In this document: positions 8,157 to 16,964 of the stretch, one piece after another
Layout of the letters: every line of letters starts with the position of its first letter
Numbering within the stretch: position 1 is the stretch's first letter
Source of the DNA: Solirubrobacter ginsenosidimutans
GTDB lineage: Bacteria > Actinomycetota > Thermoleophilia > Solirubrobacterales > Solirubrobacteraceae
DNA length: 64,000 bases
NCBI RefSeq assembly: GCF_027587205.1
Contig: NZ_JAPDOD010000011.1
Span: forward strand, 1-64,000
Reading direction: 5' to 3'
Position numbers and translations under genes: made by a program
The notes under the pieces: generated by a model
What the model saw: only the letters and a program-made list of their open reading frames with translations
Told to the model about the DNA's origin: nothing
Databases searched by the model: none

Positions 8157-10067
8157 CTAACGACGCGCAAAGAATGGGATGCCCTGTTCTTCCGGGACGG
8201 GGCCGTAGCGCGTCGGGCGCGCCGCGCGCACGACGATCTCTCCATTGACTCGGCGACCGGCGCGGACGGCGGCGCGTGCTCCGGCTGGGAGCCTGAACGC
8301 CATTGCTCGGGCCTGCCTGGCGTGCAGCGTGCGCGTGATGGCGAGCACCCTCTCGTGCTTGCCCGCATGGGTTCGCCAGCGCAGATGCAGACCGACGTGA
8401 ACCCGCGGTGTGCACGCTGCCGTCACGCGAACGTTCAGCCGGCCCGCATGTCCGACGTGCGGACGCCGAGCGGTGACCACGTCAAGACACGGCTCGGGGG
8501 CGATGTCGCCGTACAGCCGACCGCGATCGCTGGTGTGGACCCCGTCATTGAGCAGCGTCGCAAACGTCCAACCGAGAGGCTCGGCCGTGTACCACCAGCG
8601 ACCGACCTCCGGTCTGTCGAGCGCATTCGTGAAGTTGAAGTCCAGCAGCAAACAGCGCACGACTCTCGGCGCGTCGCGGCGGCAGCGACCGAGTTCCGTG
8701 CCCAGCTGGCCCCCCTCATCGCCGTCGCTTTGCTCATAGACCGGCTCGAGCGCCGCACGAGCCTCGCGGGCCGGCAACATCCGGCGCGTGTCGACGTGGA
8801 CGACCGCTCCGGCGCCGCCCCCGGTCGTCGTCGTCAGCCTCATACGCACGCGATAGCGCCCTGGAGGTGGGACCGACTGCAGGCCGAGCGCGCCGTCGCC
8901 GGGTGCAGGCGCCTGGCCGCCGCCGTCGATTGTCGCGCCGGTCTCGAGGTCGCGCACGCTGACCGTGATCGCGCCGGGTACGCCGGCCGCGTACCCGACC
9001 ACGCCGCGCTGGAAGGTCGCGAAGCCGTCATGGGACATCGCGATTCGCGGCCGTGGACTAGCAGCTGGCACGAGCGCGCGTAGGCTCGTGGGCGGTTGCT
9101 CGAAGCCCTGGTCGTCGGTGAACAGCAACGAGCCGTCACGCGCGAGCAAGATCGCACCGGCGTACTCGTCTTCGCCGATCGGCAGCTCGGAGGCGAACAA
9201 TCCGAGGCCGTCACCGTTGCCCAGCGCCCCGTACGGTCGCTGGTTCGCCGTCAACAGCGACGTCAACGCGCCATCTGCTCCGACGTGAACGAGCGTCACG
9301 CACACGGGTTCGGCCTCGTCAAACTCGCCGGCGGCGCGACAGTCAAATCGCATCGCAAGCACCCCGCCATCGGTCGACGCCGCGAGGGGCCCGCCGAACG
9401 AGCCGGGTGCCAGTAGCCGCTGGCTGCCCGCGAGGTCGCCGACGAACAACTGCCCGCCGCTGACGTACGCGAAGCGGCCACCCGGCAACGGCGCGAGCGC
9501 CCCATGCGGAACTGTGAGATCAGCTCCGTTTGGCAATGGCTGCACGAGCCCCGCTGGGCTGATGGCGAACATGCCGCGCCGGCTCGCGACCAGGTCGCTG
9601 CCATCGTCCAGAACGGTCACTGCATCGATGCCGAGCGTTCCGAGGCTGTCGCTCCAGTCCCCTGGAAGAGCGGCCACCGGAGTCACCGCCCCGGTGAGCA
9701 CGTCGACACGTTCGAGCGCGTGAACGTCGGAAACACCAGGTGTCGGCTCCGGAACTCGCAACACGGTGCTCGGTGAGTCCGCGGCGAGCAAGGAGGCGCC
9801 GTCCGTGCGGACCACGTGCACGCCGCCGTCCGCGGCTAGTCGCATCAACTTCCCCGGCGCGTCCCCGAGGTAGTCGTGCTGGCCCCGCACGGCAAACACG
9901 ACGTCACCGTTCGCCAACTCGGCCAACGCGGAGATCGACCCGTGCGGCACGAGCGTGAAGACACGCGCTCCCGGGTCCGCGAACGTCGCGCCCCCCGCCA
10001 CCGGAACGCAGACCACCAGCGCAACCGCGACGATCCCAGCAACGGCCTTGACACACGCGCCGACCAC
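8157..10067 (-). CDS. Secreted beta-propeller-like protein
   Basis: I choose the GTG at 10067 because GGGAGG precedes it by eight bases. The resulting 636-aa protein begins with a signal peptide (AVAGIVAVALVVCVPVAGGA). The N-terminal ~400 residues contain repeated strand motifs such as GSISALAELANGDVVFAV, DAVTVLDDGSDLVAS and GALAPLPGGRFAYVSGG, the pattern of NHL/SGL-type propellers that compute on stored data or bind ligands outside the cell. The C-terminal third is an Arg-rich region with Cys pairs (LGRCRRDAPRVVRCLLLDF) and a final basic tail. Similar architecture recurs in the plus-strand gene at 15.2 kb. Function is unknown and secretion is the firm part. Confidence 0.7.
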   Translation of the reverse strand: MVGACVKAVAGIVAVALVVCVPVAGGATFADPGARVFTLVPHGSISALAELANGDVVFAVRGQHDYLGDAPGKLMRLAADGGVHVVRTDGASLLAADSPSTVLRVPEPTPGVSDVHALERVDVLTGAVTPVAALPGDWSDSLGTLGIDAVTVLDDGSDLVASRRGMFAISPAGLVQPLPNGADLTVPHGALAPLPGGRFAYVSGGQLFVGDLAGSQRLLAPGSFGGPLAASTDGGVLAMRFDCRAAGEFDEAEPVCVTLVHVGADGALTSLLTANQRPYGALGNGDGLGLFASELPIGEDEYAGAILLARDGSLLFTDDQGFEQPPTSLRALVPAASPRPRIAMSHDGFATFQRGVVGYAAGVPGAITVSVRDLETGATIDGGGQAPAPGDGALGLQSVPPPGRYRVRMRLTTTTGGGAGAVVHVDTRRMLPAREARAALEPVYEQSDGDEGGQLGTELGRCRRDAPRVVRCLLLDFNFTNALDRPEVGRWWYTAEPLGWTFATLLNDGVHTSDRGRLYGDIAPEPCLDVVTARRPHVGHAGRLNVRVTAACTPRVHVGLHLRWRTHAGKHERVLAITRTLHARQARAMAFRLPAGARAAVRAGRRVNGEIVVRAARPTRYGPVPEEQGIPFFARR

Positions 10068-10275
10068 GAAAAGATCCTCCCACTCAGAACCAGATCCGTC
10101 ATCCGGCAAACACCTGATCCTGAGACCAGCGCCCGCCCGGTACGCGCCACCGATCGCCGGCCTCCCTCCGAGCCACTGCGTGCGAGAGCGGACGCGACGC
10201 TCAGGGCGCTCGCCGCAACGCGGGCCCAGCCGCGGACCTATCCGGGTGGTGAGCTTGACGAGGTGGGCTTCGCCT

Positions 10276-10600
10276 CGTGAGGCTCTTGACCTCCACGATG
10301 TGTAGGACGCCGTTCCACTCCCGGCCGACGTCGAAGGCCGCGCCACCACGCATGGCGATGGGCGTGAGGCCATGGCGCTCGAGCACCTCGGCCACTGCGT
10401 TCTGCGTCCGGGCGTGCGCCGTGGCCCCGCGCGCCTGCAGATCCGGATTGGTGTCGAACTTACGCCGCTCGCGGTCGCGGCGAGCGTCGGAACCGGGGCA
10501 GTTGATGACCAGGGAGCCCGGCCAACCCTTAGCGATCGCCTTCTCGGCGTGCGCCTTGATGTTCGACCGCATACCCTGGACGCCTATCGGCGGGCTCCAG
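10276..10600 (-). pseudogene. Fused relics: NucA/NucB-like fragment plus EVK nuclease-like fragment
   Basis: One minus-strand frame joins two unrelated pieces. The first (NIKAHAEKAIAKGWP, then INCPGSDARRDRER) matches the NucA/NucB-like DNase encoded intact at 30.7 kb, but stops before the catalytic DRDE segment. The second (ARTQNAVAEVLERHGL, then AFDVGREWNGVLHIVEVKSL) looks like a PD-(D/E)xK-type nuclease end, with Asp and the E-V-K triad. Upstream and downstream the frame loses coding character. It is probably the product of recombination between degraded genes. Confidence 0.5.
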
Positions 10601-10718
10601 CCGACTACCAGAGGCACGCTGGTCGGAGTTGCCCTGGACGTCTCTGAAGGACGCAGAGTGATGCCGACGTTTGCCGGGCGCCCTCGAGCGTCGCGATCCC
10701 GTTTCTGAGCGAGAGGCA

Positions 10719-12086
10719 ATGACGAATCTACAAGCGGACCGGGCCACGGCCGAGGCGCTCGCGGAGGAGGTCGCGGCCTCGACATCCTCACGCCGGACCT
10801 GGCGCAAGGTCACTACCCTGCTCGACCGCTTCGGGGTCCACCGGCTCACCACACCGGTTCGTCATCGGATCGCCGAGGCGCTCGACGTGGCCGGACTCTT
10901 GGTCGAGCCGCCTTTCACCGAAGTCGAGCGATACGGGACCGTACGCCTTTCATTGCGCGGGCGATCGTCTCCTGAGACGAACCTGCCAATCGCAGCGGCC
11001 GACGAAGCGATCCGCGTGACATTTTGGAGGGCTGGGCAGCCACCGCGGGAGTTGATGTTCTCGGCCGCGCGAGCAGGCGACGGAGTTCTCTGGCTGGACG
11101 TGGATGTCTCGCAGCTGAGCGAGGCCTCAGCCCTGCTGGGGCTGCTGCAGCCGCTCTGCGAGAACCAGTTGAACCTGGCCATGCTCGAGGACCTGTTCGA
11201 GGCGGATTCCCTGCCGAAGGTTCGCGCGTACACCGAAGACACCGCAGTCCGCTGCGTGTCTTCGTTCGCAGTGCGAGCCGAAGAGGACGAGGCCAACCCT
11301 GACAACGTCGACGAGAGCAAGGCCGGCAGCCTCGTATTCCAGCCGGTCGAGTTTCTGGCCGGTGAGCGTTGGCTCGTCTCGTGCTGGCACCGTGCCCGGA
11401 TCACGCGCGACGGCGCCGACGAGGCGGGCGAGTTGACCCCGGAGGATCACTCCTCGCTGGTGGAAGAGATCGCCGAGCGCTGGCCAGCGTCTGGCCTGTC
11501 GAGTGCGGGCGACCTCGGTCTCATGGTGCTCTACGAACTGGCCCGGACCTACACGCGCAGCCGCAGGGTCCTCTACGCCTGGCACGACCAGTGGGAGCTG
11601 GACTTCTTTCGGCGTCGCGAACGGACGGAAACCGTCACGTTGCTGCGCATGCGTGGGCTGATCGCTCACCTCAAGGAACATCTTGAGGCGCTCAACCAGC
11701 CGGGGATGTCCAAGAATCCGCGGCTTGTCTGGTTCGCGCACGCCACCGACGGCGTCGAGGCTGAACGGATTGACGACATCATTGATCGGGCGCTGGCGAA
11801 CCTCCGCGCACTCGGTGACACGCTGCGAGCGTCGATCGACCTCCACGCCACGCTTGCCTTCGCGCAGCAGAGCCGGCGGGCCGAGCACTTCCAGGAGCTC
11901 GTCGCGATCGTGGCGGCCGTCGTATTGATACCGACGCTCGTAGCGGGGATCTTCGGAGCCAACACGCGGCTGCCCGGCGAGGGAACCTGGCTTGGATTCG
12001 GCCTGATGATCGCTGCGATGGTGCTGAGCGGGGTGCTCGCGTACGCCGCCATACGCGGGCAACGAGGGCGCGGACATCGGAAGTGA
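10719..12086 (+). CDS. CorA-like divalent cation transporter family protein (GAN variant)
   Basis: The protein (about 455 aa from the ATG at 10719; an upstream start at 10671 is also possible) has a large soluble N-terminal domain and a C-terminal CorA-type pair of membrane helices. The first is EHFQELVAIVAAVVLIPTLVAGIFGAN and the second WLGFGLMIAAMVLSGVLAYA. CorA channels carry Mg2+, Co2+ or Ni2+ and use a GMN motif at the end of the first helix. Here the motif reads G-A-N within GIFGANT, so selectivity may differ or the function may have drifted. The long helix before the membrane (residues ~310-400) fits the CorA funnel. It is monocistronic. Confidence 0.7.
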   Translation: MTNLQADRATAEALAEEVAASTSSRRTWRKVTTLLDRFGVHRLTTPVRHRIAEALDVAGLLVEPPFTEVERYGTVRLSLRGRSSPETNLPIAAADEAIRVTFWRAGQPPRELMFSAARAGDGVLWLDVDVSQLSEASALLGLLQPLCENQLNLAMLEDLFEADSLPKVRAYTEDTAVRCVSSFAVRAEEDEANPDNVDESKAGSLVFQPVEFLAGERWLVSCWHRARITRDGADEAGELTPEDHSSLVEEIAERWPASGLSSAGDLGLMVLYELARTYTRSRRVLYAWHDQWELDFFRRRERTETVTLLRMRGLIAHLKEHLEALNQPGMSKNPRLVWFAHATDGVEAERIDDIIDRALANLRALGDTLRASIDLHATLAFAQQSRRAEHFQELVAIVAAVVLIPTLVAGIFGANTRLPGEGTWLGFGLMIAAMVLSGVLAYAAIRGQRGRGHRK

Positions 12087-12413
12087 CCCGCTTACCCCGC
12101 TGCCCTCGACGTGCCGGGCGTCGCAGCCGCGCGGGAAGCGCGAACGCTGACGGCCAGCGCTGCACCGCCGGGAGCCGCCGGCGGTCGGCGTCGCGCTCGG
12201 CGAGCGCGGGCGGCCGTTGGACGAAGGTCATCGCCAGCCGGTCGACGTGCCCCAACGCCGCCGCGTTGACCTCGGTCAGGCGGTTCTTACGCCGGTCGAC
12301 ACTCGCTGACGCGCGATACCGCGTGACGCCCCGGAACATGGAACTCATCACGCCCGGCAACGCTCATCGAGCGGGTGATGTTTCGTCCAAGGGAGGTCGA
12401 GCACGTCGCTCGT
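12087..12413. other. Intergenic region, possible short relic
   Basis: The minus-strand frame from 12360 includes LTEVNAAALGHVDRLAMTFV but has no recognised family and degenerates quickly into Arg-rich sequence. I see no RNA gene here. Confidence 0.35.
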
Positions 12414-13472
12414 TCAGACGGCGCTGACGCTGACCGTCTTGCTCGCGCGGTTGCCGACCGCGTCTTGGACGGTGACGCGGATGACCGCGACGGGCCGCCG
12501 TCCTCGGCGGGATGCGCGACTGAGCGCCTGCTGCGCCTGCGAGCTCAACGCGACCCGAACGCTCCCGGGCTGGTCGGCGAGCAACTCGCGAGAGCTCGCC
12601 CGCAGCGCATGGCGCCGGCCACCGACGGTCAGCACTCCTGTGGCGCTCGCGCTGCAACGCTCCGAGCAGCTCACGGTCACAACTGCTGCCCGACGCGTGC
12701 GGAGACGTTGCCGGGACTGCGCGTCGACGCGCAGCAGTGGTGCGGTGGTGTCCGCGGCGGGAACCGGGGTCGGGATGGCGGCCGGCGGCTGCTTGGCGGC
12801 CGTCGGAGGAGCGCTCGGCGCGACCGTGACCGTATATGGGCGCGTGGTGCGATTGCCGGCTTGGTCGACGACGGTGACCGACCCGGTCCATGTCCCGGCG
12901 AGCAGGTACGTGTGGCGAACCCACGACTTCCCGGAGTACGAGGCGCCATCGCCGGTGCTCCACTCGATGCTCGCGACGCCTGAGACGGCATCGCTGGTCT
13001 CGACGCTGACCAGCATGTCCAAGCCCGCGATGATGGGCGAGGGCTCGGAGACCGTCGGCGGGGTGGCATCGACGTAGAGCATCGCCGTGGTCGGCGTGGT
13101 CTGCGGCGCGTACGTTGTCGGGTTGTCCCAACACGGCTGCGTGAACCCGCTGAAGAGCAAGCCGCGCGCGTTGTACCAGTCGAGGCTGATGTCGTCGGCG
13201 AAGGTGATGGAGTAGGCGCCCTCGGGGATGTCGCTCAGGCGCGCCGGGAGGTCCTTGTTGCAGCGGTGCCAGACGCTCTCGGTGCTGAGCTTGTACGCGA
13301 CGGCGCCTGTGGAGCTGCCCGCGCTCGAAGTGCGAATCTGCCACTCAAACACGCCGGCCCCCGACTGGACGTACGTCGGCGGGTGCGCAATGGGGTAAGC
13401 GGCGTCGGCGGCGCTCACGCCGGCCGCGAGCGCGACTGCCGCAACCGCGAGCACCGTGACCAGTCGTCCCAT
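12414..13472 (-). CDS. Secreted protein with Ig/PKD-like domain
   Basis: The 352-aa protein starts with a clear signal peptide (LVTVLAVAAVALAAGVSAADA). Residues ~25-130 form an unknown all-beta domain with conserved Trp and two Cys. Residues ~135-225 (TPPTVSEPSPIIAGLDMLVS through WTGSVTVVDQAGNRTT) resemble an Ig-like or PKD-like fold, where VxDxAGN is the usual closing strand motif. After a Pro/Ala linker comes a second beta domain ending in VTVQDAVGNRASKTVSV. Such proteins are common on the surface of soil actinobacteria. No enzymatic motif is visible and no partner gene is adjacent. Confidence 0.7.
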   Translation of the reverse strand: MGRLVTVLAVAAVALAAGVSAADAAYPIAHPPTYVQSGAGVFEWQIRTSSAGSSTGAVAYKLSTESVWHRCNKDLPARLSDIPEGAYSITFADDISLDWYNARGLLFSGFTQPCWDNPTTYAPQTTPTTAMLYVDATPPTVSEPSPIIAGLDMLVSVETSDAVSGVASIEWSTGDGASYSGKSWVRHTYLLAGTWTGSVTVVDQAGNRTTRPYTVTVAPSAPPTAAKQPPAAIPTPVPAADTTAPLLRVDAQSRQRLRTRRAAVVTVSCSERCSASATGVLTVGGRRHALRASSRELLADQPGSVRVALSSQAQQALSRASRRGRRPVAVIRVTVQDAVGNRASKTVSVSAV

Positions 13473-13691
13473 GACCGCGCAGCCTACGCGCAGTGGAGAG
13501 GCCTGTGGGACAGATCAACAAACATTCGAGCGTTGCCGATGTCGCCGCTCGCGACGGGTGGGCACGCTCTAGGGACGAACCGCCACCGACTCTGAGAGTG
13601 CCCTCGAAGGCGGGTTATGGCGAATGATCCGCTCGCCCCGGGAGCGGTGGCGAAGCTGGGCCGGCTCATTCGACGTCCCGACGGCTCGAGG

Positions 13692-14576
13692 TCAACTGAG
13701 GCGGTAGCTGAAGCGCTCAGCGCGAAGCTGCTCCTCGACGATCTCCCACGGGTCGTCGATCGTCGCGTGCCCGCCTTGCGCCGTCGGGCCCGCACGATCC
13801 AGCGCGATGTCGCTTACGAGCACAAGTATCGAATGCGGGTAGGTCCGCGCGCTGTCCACTTCCTTGCGCGTGAGTTCGATCGATTTGATAGTGCGAGTGC
13901 TTCCCTTCACTTCGACGCGAGCGGCGGCGGCGCCCTCCTGGACCTCATAGTCCCAGGAGAAGCGTTCAGCCGTGCGTGTGATCTTGCTCCATCCGGCGCG
14001 CCTCAGCTCGTCAAGCGCGACGGTCATCGCCCGCTCCTCGACGACCTTGCACTCGGCCGCCGAAAGACGACGGACGATTGCCGTCGTGGCGATTGCGCTA
14101 GACGGTTCTTCTGCTCCGGACTCCATCAGGGCGCGATCGAGAATCTCGGCGCTAGCTGCAGTGATCTGTCTGACCGTCATCAGTGTCTGGGAGTCGAGTT
14201 GATAAGCCCCCGGAGCGATTCGCAGCGGCTTGCCAGAGGCTCCAGTGATCGCTCGGGCATCGGCTTCCGGGACGACCCGATCGAACCGCTGGGGCGTCGC
14301 GTCGCTCGCGATCAGGTGCCATGCGGCGTCCCAGATGTTGGGTCCGAACCGGGCTTTCGCTGCCTGAAAGTCGAGCACCGACTCGACTGTCATGCGACCG
14401 ATAACGATCAGCCGGCCATGATCGTTGCCGAGTACGTACATGCGGTCGCCTGCTTGCACGCCGCGAGACAGAAACTGATCACTCGCAGTGTGAATGAGCG
14501 GGTCGCCAGCAGTTCCGCGGTCCTCAGCGTCCTGCCACGTCTCTCGTCGCCAACTCTGGATGAATGCTCGCGACAC
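13692..14576 (-). CDS. PUA/EVE-like domain plus DUF3883 nuclease-type protein
   Basis: The start is set at the GTG at 14576, which has AAAGGAG seven bases upstream and gives 294 aa. Residues ~30-110 (GVQAGDRMYVLGNDHGRLIV to AAWHLIASD) look like a PUA/EVE-type domain, a fold that often reads modified bases. Residues ~176-265 match the DUF3883 (NO VEIN C-terminal) family: VVEERAMTVALDELRRAGW, then WDYEV and RVEVKGSTRTI. The Asp209 and Glu222-Val-Lys224 triad is typical of PD-(D/E)xK nucleases. The combination suggests a modification-dependent restriction or DNA-damage protein acting alone. Domain naming is from motif recognition. The biological role is inferred from similar fusions in defence islands. 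Confidence 0.6.
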   Translation of the reverse strand: MSRAFIQSWRRETWQDAEDRGTAGDPLIHTASDQFLSRGVQAGDRMYVLGNDHGRLIVIGRMTVESVLDFQAAKARFGPNIWDAAWHLIASDATPQRFDRVVPEADARAITGASGKPLRIAPGAYQLDSQTLMTVRQITAASAEILDRALMESGAEEPSSAIATTAIVRRLSAAECKVVEERAMTVALDELRRAGWSKITRTAERFSWDYEVQEGAAAARVEVKGSTRTIKSIELTRKEVDSARTYPHSILVLVSDIALDRAGPTAQGGHATIDDPWEIVEEQLRAERFSYRLS

Positions 14577-15173
14577 GATGTAGCTCCTTTGGTATGGCGT
14601 CCTTGCCGACGTGCCCGGAGTATCCAGGACGAGCAATCCGGTGGGCAGGCCCCGCGACAAGAATGGCCCGGACGGACAGGCGCCAACACCGCATCGCCCT
14701 TCAATGGGGCTTATGACGCCGACCGCTGCCTCGACCCGGAGCCAGGGAGTTCGACGACGTGGGCGTGGTCGGCGACGGCAGGCCGCACGTACGGCGGCCT
14801 GTCAGGTCGGGGGGCGGCGACGTGGTCCGCTTGCGGTGGCGGGGGCCGAAACGTTTAGAGCTCACCGTCGTCGAGTTGCGTGTGGCACGTCTCACGAGCA
14901 CCTACTGCGGTCGTGGCGGTCGGCTTGGTCGTCAGCCGATCATGCGGGCCGGACGATCGCGAGATCGGGCTTCACGTTGTCGCAGGATAAGGCGTTCACC
15001 CGATGGCCCGAGAGGAGGGGCAGGCGTAGGGTTGCGGTGACGATCACGGAGACGAAGCGATGGGTGGACGACCGCACGGACGGGTGGCGCTGATCCTGGG
15101 TGTCTGGGTTCGGCGAAGGGACCGGACCGATGGCCGGCGGGAGATCGCACGATCGTGGGAGCGCCGCCGCGGC
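14577..15173. other. Intergenic region between divergent genes
   Basis: This region separates the start of the DUF3883 gene from the likely start of the secreted propeller gene. Arg-rich frames on both strands look non-coding. It presumably carries both promoters, but I cannot point to convincing -35/-10 boxes. Confidence 0.35.
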
Positions 15174-16670
15174 GTGGGTCGTCGCGTCGGGCGTCGGGCC
15201 GCCCTGATCGGGGTGCTGGTGCTCGGTCTGGTAGTGCCGAGTGCGCGGGGGGCATACGAGAGCGATGGCGTGTTCGTGCTCGCCCGCGGCTTAGCGTGGC
15301 CGCACGACGTCGCGATGCTGCCCGACGGCAGCGTCCTGGTCTCGAACCTGCCGTCGTCGGCGAGCGCGCCGACCTGGCAGCTGTGGCCGGATGGCCGACG
15401 CGTGCGCGTGCGGGGCTTTGACGCCACCGGGCTGGCGGTTGCCTCGGACGGGAGCGTGCTGGGAGTCGACGGCACGTCAAACGTCATTCGCCGCTGGGTA
15501 CCTGGACGTCAGCCGATCGTCGTCGCCGGTGGCGCCGGACGCGGGTTCAGCGGCGACGGCGCCGCAGCGTCGGCCGCACAGCTCTCGCTGGACTTCGATG
15601 ACAGCCAAGGCATCGTGCCCTTGCCCTCAGGTGGGTTCCTGTTCGCCGACACTGGCAACCGGCGGGTGCGCGCCGTCGACGCGTTCGGCGTCATCACGAC
15701 GGTCGCGGACGCCGATCGCCAGTCCTTGGAAGGGCCGTCCGGGTTGGCCCTCGCCCGCGATGGCGGATTCGTCGTGAGCGACCAGGGCGGGTTGCGGCAC
15801 GTGCGGCCGGACGGCAGCACGGAGCTGCTCACCGACTCAGCGGATACCACCGGCGACGTCGAGTCGCTCGCGGACGGCGCTCTGTTGTGGACCAACTCGT
15901 CAGGTCGGCTGCGAACGCTGGCGCCCCAGGCCAACGGACCCGCGCTGATCCTCCGTTCGGGAGCCCGGCATCAGTGGGACTTCGCAGGACGCTCGGTGAC
16001 CGCTCGCGGCCTCGGCCAAGCCGCGCATGAGGGGCTGTTGATCGCCAGCGACCGCGGTGTCGTCTACCTGCCGCGCGGACCTTCGGCCTGGGCTCTGGTG
16101 GCGTTGCGCGACACCTCGATCGGCCCCAAGCGCCTGACGGCGGTCATCGAGACGAGCCGCGCCGGCGTCGCGACGCTCGAACTGGTGCGCGGCGGCGACG
16201 TGATGGCCCGCACGCGCCAGCCCGTCGGACTTGGCCACGCGACGCTACGCGTCAATCAGCAGCCGAACGGACGCCTCTACACCTTGCGCGTCGCACTCCA
16301 CAGCGAGGGCGCCACGACAGCGCGCGATGAGGTGACGGTCCTCGCGGCACGCGAACTCGGCGTGGCGCGCGCGAAGGAGCTGCTGGGCGACGCTCAGGAG
16401 GAGCAAGCGAATTACGTCATCTATCGCTCCGATCGCTGCCGGAGATTCGGAACCCGACGCGTCGATTGCGAGATCCGGTACCGCGACGAATACGACCTCG
16501 ACAACGTGACGGAGACGTGCGACTCGATCGCATCGATCGAGCTGCAGCGCAGCGGGATCGTGTTCAGACGACAGTACGCCTGCGGCGATCGACGTCGCGG
16601 AATCTTCAGAACGCAACCGGAGTGGGACTCGCGGATGGGAGTGGAAACGCTCGGAGGAAGCGACTTCTAG
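15174..16670 (+). CDS. Secreted NHL-repeat-like propeller protein
   Basis: A GTG at 15174 (GGGAG some 12 bases upstream) gives 498 aa with an Arg-rich start and a signal peptide core AALIGVLVLGLVVPSARGA. An upstream in-frame ATG at 15060 would add an unlikely basic leader. Residues ~45-310 hold repeated NHL-type blades such as WPHDVAMLPDGSVLVSNL, FDDSQGIVPLPSGGFLFADT followed by GNRRVRAVD, and GPSGLALARDGGFVVSD. The C-terminal ~150 residues (AKELLGDAQEEQANYVIYRS followed by three Cys) form a separate small domain. Extracellular NHL propellers in this group are widespread but uncharacterised. It has no operon partner. Confidence 0.7.
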   Translation: MGRRVGRRAALIGVLVLGLVVPSARGAYESDGVFVLARGLAWPHDVAMLPDGSVLVSNLPSSASAPTWQLWPDGRRVRVRGFDATGLAVASDGSVLGVDGTSNVIRRWVPGRQPIVVAGGAGRGFSGDGAAASAAQLSLDFDDSQGIVPLPSGGFLFADTGNRRVRAVDAFGVITTVADADRQSLEGPSGLALARDGGFVVSDQGGLRHVRPDGSTELLTDSADTTGDVESLADGALLWTNSSGRLRTLAPQANGPALILRSGARHQWDFAGRSVTARGLGQAAHEGLLIASDRGVVYLPRGPSAWALVALRDTSIGPKRLTAVIETSRAGVATLELVRGGDVMARTRQPVGLGHATLRVNQQPNGRLYTLRVALHSEGATTARDEVTVLAARELGVARAKELLGDAQEEQANYVIYRSDRCRRFGTRRVDCEIRYRDEYDLDNVTETCDSIASIELQRSGIVFRRQYACGDRRRGIFRTQPEWDSRMGVETLGGSDF

Positions 16671-16964
16671 GCCCGCCGCCGTGGCGCGACTGATCGGCGG
16701 AGCTAACCGTTGCACGCCGTCGGTCCTGGCCGGAGCAGCGTGCTTAGCCACTCGCTTGCCAGGCGCACCATTTGCCCGGGGTCACGGCGGCGTATCCGCT
16801 GATCATCGGCCGGGCTCGCTGAGCCGACCATGCACCGCAACCGCCCGAGCGACGCGCCGGCCGGCGGGACGCGCATCGCTTTCGTCTGACCGCTGTGCGG
16901 GCTTGCAGCACGATCTCGCGTCCGCGAACTGGCCTTATGACATGACGCGTTGGCCGGTGCGCTT

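Noticed and set aside
11127..12077. 316-aa minus-strand frame over the CorA-like gene
   Set aside because: Antisense shadow of a gene with clear membrane helices and a CorA-type motif.
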